From contig NW_020170475.1 in NCBI RefSeq assembly GCF_000524195.1, positions 294,912 through 320,379 of the forward strand: a stretch of DNA of 25,468 nt, given 5' to 3'. Numbering within the stretch: the stretch's first letter is position 1; every line of letters starts with the position of its first letter. This DNA is from Echinococcus granulosus (lineage: Eukaryota > Platyhelminthes > Cestoda > Cyclophyllidea > Taeniidae). The position numbers and the translations under genes are program-made. Below, piece by piece: positions 1 to 8,100 of this stretch. Under the pieces are notes generated by a model. That model had not been told where the DNA came from, did no database searches, and saw only the letters and a program-made list of their open reading frames with translations.

Positions 1-130
1 GCCGACCGTCACGTACACCCGTCCATCGGTAGTCTTAAGGCCACCAGCCTAAAAGCGATCATATAACAACGGACGGGCTTAAAATAGTATCGTGGGGATA
101 ATGTGTCGCGTCTATTACTCTTTGTTACTT
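1..130. other. Single-copy left flank before the tandem repeat
   Basis: This is the only part of the window that does not recur. Base 130 is t, whereas the equivalent position before copy 2 (12799) is g, and identity starts at the next base. All three forward frames hit stops within about 30 codons, and I recognise no coding or repeat motif. It is either the true genomic sequence upstream of the duplicated unit or a mis-joined end. Confidence 0.8.
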
Positions 131-1395
131 AGTTCTCACTTCAGTTTTGCCCAGCCATATCGCTCTGAGTTCTACCCAGCCAGTAGAGAGGTGGAGGCGT
201 CACGTGTTCACTTTATCGGTATCTTTATATGGGCACTGTAGACAGGTCCGTAGCCGACTTTTCTGGATGTTTCGCGGCCAGTGTCGCTTCATTTGTTAAT
301 AGCATTCTTGCAGAATACGAGACCGGGGTGGTTGCCGATGATGTACGCCATTTTCAAGCCTTTCGTTTGGAGTCGTCGCAGTTTCCCCTAGGCATACCAA
401 ATAACCTGGGTGGCAGTACAATGGCGGAGTCCTTGGTGTTCGCGAAACCAAAATAAAAGTTAAGCAAATAATGAAGGTATCATAATATGTGATGATATTT
501 TAGCTTAATTTTTTGCCGTATTCACGATGTATTTCAAATTTCCTTTAGGTATGCGCCTACAGTTATTCGACATTTTTATCTTGTTTAGTAGGATTCAACA
601 TGAAGCCGAATGCTAAGGTTCCCGATGCAAATGAGCGTTTGCTGTTTTTGAAGGACCCTTGCATGGTATCGACCACTATTTCAAGGAAGTCTTGCCGTTG
701 TTTTAGCGGAAGATGTGGGGGATGATCACAATCACCCCTTGACAAGTTTTGTCTGCTTGTTGTGGTGGAAGGTTAAAAGAAAAAAAAAAAGATTTGAATA
801 TTTGTTGTATGTTGATGCGCGCCTAACCTGTCCTAATTGAATACTTCGCGCTGTTTCGCGTCAAGCGCTGTGATTAGTACGGAAACGCTCTCTGGCGAAC
901 AGAAGAAACATAAATTAGTTTTGCCCCAAAAACTGTTTCAACTGCATTTCCTGTTGATAATCAGGTTTTACCAGTCAATTGCAATCGCCATGGGAGATCT
1001 TATAGTATATCCCGTTTGGCTGTGCAAGACTATTCCAGCTCGTTGCAACCATAAGGGTCTGAATTCTATTCTCCTTTAATTGCAGGTATCGTTGAAATTC
1101 ACTTCCAAATTCAGTCAAATGTTTTATATCTCTGCAGTCTTCGAAGATAATAACTGTGAGGGATGTTTGAATCTATCTTGATATAGGCCTCTACTTTTAC
1201 TCCTTACACCTAGTTCCATTAATTCTATGCATAGACTCGCCGTAGTTTGTGTGATCTGTCGTTGCTTTGCAAGTCTTTCGCAAGCAGCTAAATTAAACAG
1301 CGTCCTAAAAATAATCTAAAACTAAAGTTCATTTTTGGACATTCTCCGAGTTGATTTGGCCTAATCGGCGTGCACTTTTTGTCGATTGCTTCAAG
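131..1395. other. Upstream non-coding region ending in the first splice acceptor
   Basis: This stretch precedes the first recognised exon and is probably intron of the same gene, at least in its 3' part. It ends in a pyrimidine-rich tract and AG at 1394-1395. Bases 131-456 are visibly richer in G+C than the AT-rich sequence after them and contain a 75-codon open frame (229-456). That frame's stop lies inside AATAAA (452-457), but I recognise no protein family. There is an A-run near 780-790. I searched for the missing first RING half (CxxC followed by a D-V-R-x-L-P-C-like motif) and did not find it. Confidence 0.6.
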
Positions 1396-2188
1396 GCATA
1401 TGTATCATCGCGCCTGCATCGATCCCTGGCTTTTGAAGCACCGTAGTTGTCCTCTGTGCAAGCAAAACATTCTTATCGCCTGCGGTCTATCTCTGGCCGA
1501 GGAGGACGTGACCTCATGTTCTGCCACCACTAGTGAGGTCGACTCGGGTTCCTCTCTCTCCGCCACCTCCGCCTCTCCATCTGCTTCCTCTATCTCGGTG
1601 CCTCTTGAGGGTCTCTTCTGTCCCCTTCTAGTCCTCTTCAGCTGCCGTCGTCGTCGCCACCACCACCATCATTTCTATCGAGACTTCCAACACGCTCGGC
1701 GGCCCAGTTCCTCCCTCGATGACGCCTTAGCACCTTCTGGAGATCGACGGGTGCTCGGTTCGGCGTCGGAGAACTCTTCCTCCTCCATTACCGCAAGATC
1801 TGTGCCCTCTGATCTCTTCCATACTTCTGCTATTTCTCCCTCTGTCTTGGAGAAGGGCACACGGTTCCCTGCCGAGGAGTTCGACGAGGCAAATGAGGAG
1901 GGAGAATCAATGGAGGAGGCAATGGGGAGAAGAAGTCGTCGAAATTTCATTAGTTTTTGCTCCTGCTGTGGAGGTAAGAGCGTTAGAGTGGAGAAAGAGG
2001 TACCAGTAGAAAGGCTCCTACCACCACAGATGAGCCCATCGACCTGTGGTACTACTCTCCCTTCTGCCCTTATGTACACACCACCTGTGGCGCATCCTCC
2101 GGCTATGATCCTCTGTCATCTCCCTCACTCAATGGACCTCAACCAAATTCCCATGGGAACGAAGACCGCTTTGCCTTCATATGAACAG
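1396..2188 (+). CDS. Exon A: second half of RING-H2 plus start of the Ser-rich tail
   Basis: The acceptor is cttcaag before 1396. The first base completes a split codon, giving R just before the first His, as in the family motif C-[KR]-H-x-[FY]-H. The exon encodes [20 protein letters not shown] followed by CKQNIL and then a tail. The tail contains a Ser/Thr-rich segment (residues 40-68), RRRRHHHHH (84-92), an acidic patch (158-174), basic RRSRR (178-182) and a Cys cluster (188-191). The donor CAG|GTTTGT at 2189 closes the exon in phase 0, 24 bases before an in-frame stop. A second donor-like site, GGAG|GTAAGA, lies at 1974. The exon could use a GTG at 1370 only if it were a first exon, which the half-domain rules out. 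Confidence 0.88.
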
Positions 2189-5100
2189 GTTTGTTTTGTG
2201 GCGGTCTTTTAGGTACCTAACTTCCTCAAGGTGTGGTTCCTTTAAAGGCTTGGGACTAATAAATTTGAAGTGCAGAACTACACTATCGCCCAAAATAGAA
2301 ATGTGTACAGCATAATCACTGTTTTTGATGCGATGCAAATTCTTTGAAGGGACTTATCTGGTTTGAGTTTCAACTTTCATTAAGGTAAATTATATTCTCT
2401 GGGGTGAGAAGCTGCTTGTGAGTCTTGGGGACCAGATTGTTAATTACCAAAATCTATCTGAATCGAGACCGTTGCATCTATCACCACTGATTAAATCCAA
2501 AAAAATTTACGTATTGATATTGGAATAACGACAAAGATTATTACAATAATTTTTTCACTGTAGTTCTGCGAGTAAGAGAGGCTGTAACTCTCATACTAAA
2601 GCAGCCTGATTTATCACGCAATTTTAATTGAGAAGTTGGCTTTTATTGTTGATGTCTGTAGACTATCATTTCAGAGGGGGTGCAAATTCGGTATATCTTT
2701 AATTTTCTTTTCATTCCGTCTCCCTCAGTGGTCTTAGGGACTGGAACAGTTCGCCATCTTTTTTCTAGAGGTTTTCTAGACTTATCCATTTCGTTTTTTG
2801 AAATGCGGAAGTTTTTTTTTCAAAGAAAGGTCATGCTTGTCAGAGTAACTAGCTTTTTCACTCAGATTACGCTGAAAACGCTGATTTCAGTTATTCTCTG
2901 TTGTCTGTTGACTGGCGTTTTGCGTTTTAGGGGTCAGTGTGATATTTGAATAATATTTATGCCCTCATTCTATTGGAAATTCCTGATTGAACACTTCGTA
3001 AATGGTCTTCCGTCCAGCCAGAACAATTTCATAATGAAATGGCTCCAACAGAGCGATCGACTGGAGCCAATCGTGACTTTCTAGGATCCCTGCATGTTAC
3101 ACAGATAATAAGTCTTGATTTATTGATGGTTTTTAAAAAAAATGGATTTTATATCACACCGTTGCGCTGGATGTAATTTTGGAAAAGCATTTAGAGGAGA
3201 ACTAGGACATAACGGTAATTCATTGAATGATGTCGTTATTACAAAAAATAACTCCAAGTACTTTCTCACTACCCTTTCGGCGTCATTTAAGGAGAGTAAA
3301 TCACTGTCAAAGCGTGTGTTTAAACGGGATACATGACCATAGCATCGTTTCTAAAATCATAACGTGCTGCGTATGCTCCAAAATTTAGTGATATGACGTT
3401 TTAGGTTAGTCTATTGGCTTGTGAAAACGCTTGTGATGGTTTAATTTTCTTGAATTTCTTTTCTTCCGCGCTCTAATTGATATACAAAACCGGTGTTTGG
3501 TTGTCAGAAAGCACAAATCGATTGTATGAATAAATTCCAAATTCACTATCTTCCGAAAGTAAACCGTTTTCGAGAAAAAATCGGAGTATCGCAAAATGTT
3601 TCATTGAAATTAGAAACAGTAAGCCACTACTACCCTCTCGTGAGTACGGCATCAACATAGGTATTTTTTCTGCAGACCTTACTCCAGCTCCCTATTCAGT
3701 AAATTTTTTAGACTTCTACTCCAAAAACTCAACCATGCTTTTGGAAGTTGAATGAAACGTGTTGCCTGATGTACAGCTAGCCAACTGTCAATGCTTTTTG
3801 GAAATGCGAATTGGTGGGAGGGAGCGATTTGTGCTGCTTGTCTCCCACAAACCTACAGGATGTCCAGCCGTGATGTTAGTGCTGGAGAAGTGGGAAATCA
3901 GTGTGACAGTCTAATTTCTCCACAGGTTGTTTTAAAAAATCATCGGGTGTGATTATGAGAGGTCCATTACAATCGAAGTTTGCATGATTTGGGCGAGTAC
4001 TAAGGCTGGGAGATTAGCCAGAGGGGATAACCTATCGAAACAGTAAAAGAGTGACCTCATTTGTTCGGAGGTCATGCGCCATTGAAAAAGTGACCTCCTT
4101 TCGGAAGAGGTCGTGTAGGGTGCGCCAAACATCATTTTAACTGCCTCTTCTGTGACAATTCCAAGGACATTGGATCGTAGATAATCGCATAAACTGGCAT
4201 CAACAGAGGCATGCCTGTTTCGACTGTACATCACTTTTCTACATTCAAAGTGGCTGGGGTGCCTTGATGTTGCTATTTAGAGCAGTGATATCTCCCTAAC
4301 AAATGGTGTACAAAAGTGCTGCTTACTTTGCAGAGGAGAGTGAAATGATGGGTTATTTAAAATTCTGATTAAGTTAAAGGTTTCATTTGAATCAATGGTG
4401 ATAACTAAAACAAAAATCATTTTAAGTCCATCAGCAGTCTGTGTTGCCAATTGGTAATTGTCACCTTTAACAGGTTAGTAAAAATAGCGCAGATCTCTTA
4501 CCGTTTGATGCGCGCTCTCTGCTTATCTAGGAAAATTTTCTCATGCAGGCCACAGCAATGATGCCACGGGCGGCCTTTGTGGCGCTGCCAGCTTCTCCAC
4601 CCGCGTATCCGCATCAGCCAGTTGCAGGTTGGAGCCCTCACTTCTCCACGGAGCCCAGACGGCAGGGGGTCGCTGGCCTCTTTGACCCGCCTCAACGCGC
4701 CCTCCCTGGTGCCAAAAGCAGCGTCGTTTACCCCGCGCTGTCCACCTCAGCAGCCAAGTTAGTCCTCCTGTTTTTGATGTTTGGTCCCCTTTTGCATTGG
4801 TCCGTTTTTCCTAAAGCAAATCTGTGCTTCTTTTCAAACGCCTGAATGCCTGCCTAGCTATCTGCGTAAGTTACTACCGTCAACGAAACATGCTCATATT
4901 AGCTGCGCTTGCTGATCGTAAATTGATTATAATTAGGCGCTAAGGTACACTGATGCCACAGACTCGAAATATGTAAATACGCTATGGTCATAGATTTGTT
5001 TACAAAAAGACAAATGAAGTCGTGCGTTTGATAGGGGTCCTTAACGAATACTAAAAATGAATGGTTAAGTATAAATAGCTTCACAACTGGCTCAACTTAG

Positions 5101-8100
5101 TGCGGCGATTGCAGGTTCTTTGAACATTTTCAGAAGTTACCTGCTTGGGTACCTATTACTTTTTCATACTCGATACTAGCATTTCCCTTGGAGCTTAAGC
5201 TCTGGGATTTATTTCTTTTTAGAAGAACGAATACGACCGCTGCTAACTTTGGAAATGCTTATTTAAAGTGATAATTAATGGTCATTTTCCTTGAAGCCTT
5301 TAAAGCCTGCCATTATTCTTTACGTGTTTTGTGTGACCATTGTCTTGGGATCTGGAGTTGCAAATGGCCATTAACTCAAGGGAACTTTAATTACTTCTAA
5401 AAATATTTTACAAATTTGTGCAGAAATGCGCTCATTTCATCATGGTTTTACGGTTCATTTTTTAATCGTTATTTTCGGAGCGAAATTACTGGAATCGCTT
5501 TGAGACTAAGTCATCAGTGATTTGTATTTAAAATCGCTTATATGTCCTTTCATTTTTGACACTTAAGTCATCCCCTATAGTACTTTAGGTACTGGAAAGT
5601 ACACTTGTATTTAGGGGGGCGTTTTTTGATAATTTTTCGTGAGTCAGTGTTCGTTATCGTCATGACTCATGCGTAAGTTGCAATGGTTATTGTTTGTAAA
5701 TAGACCTCTGAATTCGCTGTTTTCACAGTTCCATTCAATCGACTTACTACTACTCATTTGTGTGAGCGCGGTAACTTTTTCTCAACGGTGGCGCTTTCTC
5801 GCTGATCGCGCGACTTATTGTAATGGATATGAAACAAAACTCGCCGCGTCGTTCGCGCAATTCGAATCTCCTACAAAAATAAGGGATTACCATGCATAGT
5901 TCTGCAATAGTAGTAATCGCTGTTCTGACCACTGTCGAAAAATCGTAGACATTTTGTGAGATAATTTCAGGGAGAACTGAAGTGTATTTTAGGTGTTAGC
6001 TGCCTATATGATCCGTATGCGCAGTGTCTTTTTTGAGCATCAGGATTGTTATTTCAAATACTTCGTTCTAGCCTTGAATAACTAATTTATTTTAACTGAC
6101 GATTATTTAGAATTCGCTTAGTTGGTTACGTGAAATGTCAGACCAATCAGTCGTTGACCACGCCTTAAACCGTGAGCCTTTGATAGACTGACGTGGCCTT
6201 CCTTGGCCTTTCCTTTGCAGCTGAATCATATCGGTGCATATAAAGAGGTAGATAACTCTTTTTGGAATGCTCACTACGCCTTATTGGATAAAAGCACGGA
6301 ACCTAGCCACTGCTAGTCTATTTTCAGCGTCCAAAAGTCATTTAAGTTAACCAAGGGGTTGTCGGAAGAAAATTAGACAAAACATTAAACCGGTCATAGA
6401 ACTGGCCGTAGTCAGCCATCTTATGAAACACTGGTGTGGTATGAACTGATGCTTATTTGTGTGAGCACAAACACTATAAACATCCCAACCAGAGTAACCA
6501 AGAGACAAGACTTTGGGAAAACGAAGACTTTAACGTTGATACTGTGAGTACATAAAGCTTATGGCGCGTACGCACGTGCCTGCTGGCCGGATTTTTGGAG
6601 TCCCGGGGTGGTGCTTGTGTTACTAAGATTGTAAGTTCATACAATTTGTCCCCACATCATATTGGTCAATGGATAAAAGGTGTAAATGAAGAAGCGTTCT
6701 AGTGTCTGGGGCTTTGAATTCCTAGTAAACTTATACAACGGGGGATACAAATATTTTGCTGGTATTTTAAATATCTCAGTATGTTGAAATGAATTCATAA
6801 ATGAATAGATGGTATTTTATTAGCATTTTCCAAAATCAGCGTAATTTTCCAACCGTTGACCTCCCGTAATGCGATGGTGGCTAAACAAAGGGATGAGAGT
6901 GAAGTTAAACGCATAGTCCATCTCTCATTATATCTGGACGGAAGCAAGTTTTTTTAGGCAAGATGTACCTTTTTGAAAATTATGTTAGATTTTTTTAAAC
7001 ATGATGGCAATGGGTCACTGAAGCTGCAAAGGCTGAGAGGCTTTAGATGAAATCACGTCTTTTTTTCCCATTGCCAACCTTTGCTACATTAATCAAGCGG
7101 ACGTGGTTATTACCAATAGCGGACGCGTGTACTCCTGTTTTGTTCTTTTACCTGGTCCTAAGTATGATTGTCCCATTAAAATCGCAGCCTGACTGGAAAC
7201 ACTACTCTTTCCTAGACCTCGCAAACTACCCAAGCTGTTTTTAGCTTGACAAAACCACGTCTTCACATTTCGCGAACAAATTACGGTTGGTCATTTTTTG
7301 CAAATATTGTCGTCGACGAGTTCAAACCAATGTGTCAAGTGCGATTTGAGCCTAGGCATCTTTTTAACCAAAGTACTCCATTTGGTGTCAGGATTGTCCA
7401 CCAAATTGAGTTTTTGTACTGTTGCTGTATTGGGTAATGAATTAACATCAAAGCCAGTAGACTAGTTGCCTAATGATATTATTAGCGTTCTGGCTCATTA
7501 ATTCATTTCTTTGCCTTATTTCGCCTACAGGATGAGTGCCAACAGTGGAGTCTCACCCGCACCGATTCTTTGCTCCTCAAACAGTAAGTTGCCCATCTTT
7601 GTAGATGTGAACACCCCAAAGGTTAAGGAGGCCTTTGGGGGCCAGTGTCAGTGCCCTTTCCCGTCGCCGTCGCCTCCGCTTGTTCAGACTCGGGAATCGT
7701 CCCCTCCGGCCTATCCTTTAGCCACAGTTGCTGCTAGTGGGAAACCCACGGGGTAAAACCCCATATTTTTGAATTCGTTAAAAATCAGTTATTTTTTCCA
7801 CCTGAATTCTCCACCCATGTGTTACATTTGCAGTCACTTCAATTCTATTGAGAATTATTCTACCCTAAGAAAATACGCATGTGTTCTCAAAAAACGTGGA
7901 GACTACTTCACTTTTCACTGAAGGGATTGTTAACCATTTTAGTTTTTTTAAGACTCTGGGTTAAATCACCTTGACTAGTGGAAAGAGGGGCTGTTTTGTC
8001 GATTCTGACTGGTGTGCCGTTTAGTAAAAAAGGTGTCAAGAGAAGCTACCTTCACTCGAGAATATGATTAGGTTTTTAGGGACAAGGAATGCTATATTTA

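Noticed and set aside
1146..1181. DNNCEGCLNLS reading, resembling the first Cys pair of a RING
   Set aside because: It meets a stop after 11 residues and has no third cysteine or D-V-R-x-L-P-C motif before the acceptor at 1395, so it is a chance C-x2-C.
1675..2079. 134-codon minus-strand frame over exon A
   Set aside because: It is antisense to clear RING-gene coding sequence and is explained by the exon's Ser/Glu-rich composition.
3953..4234. 93-codon minus-strand frame
   Set aside because: It overlies repeat A and has no known domain. Repeat B does not obviously preserve it.
5669..5899. 76-codon frame with a hydrophobic stretch ([10 protein letters not shown]) that could suggest a secreted peptide
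   Set aside because: It is intronic and AT-rich, with a hydrophilic run before the hydrophobic part and no supporting splice or promoter signal.
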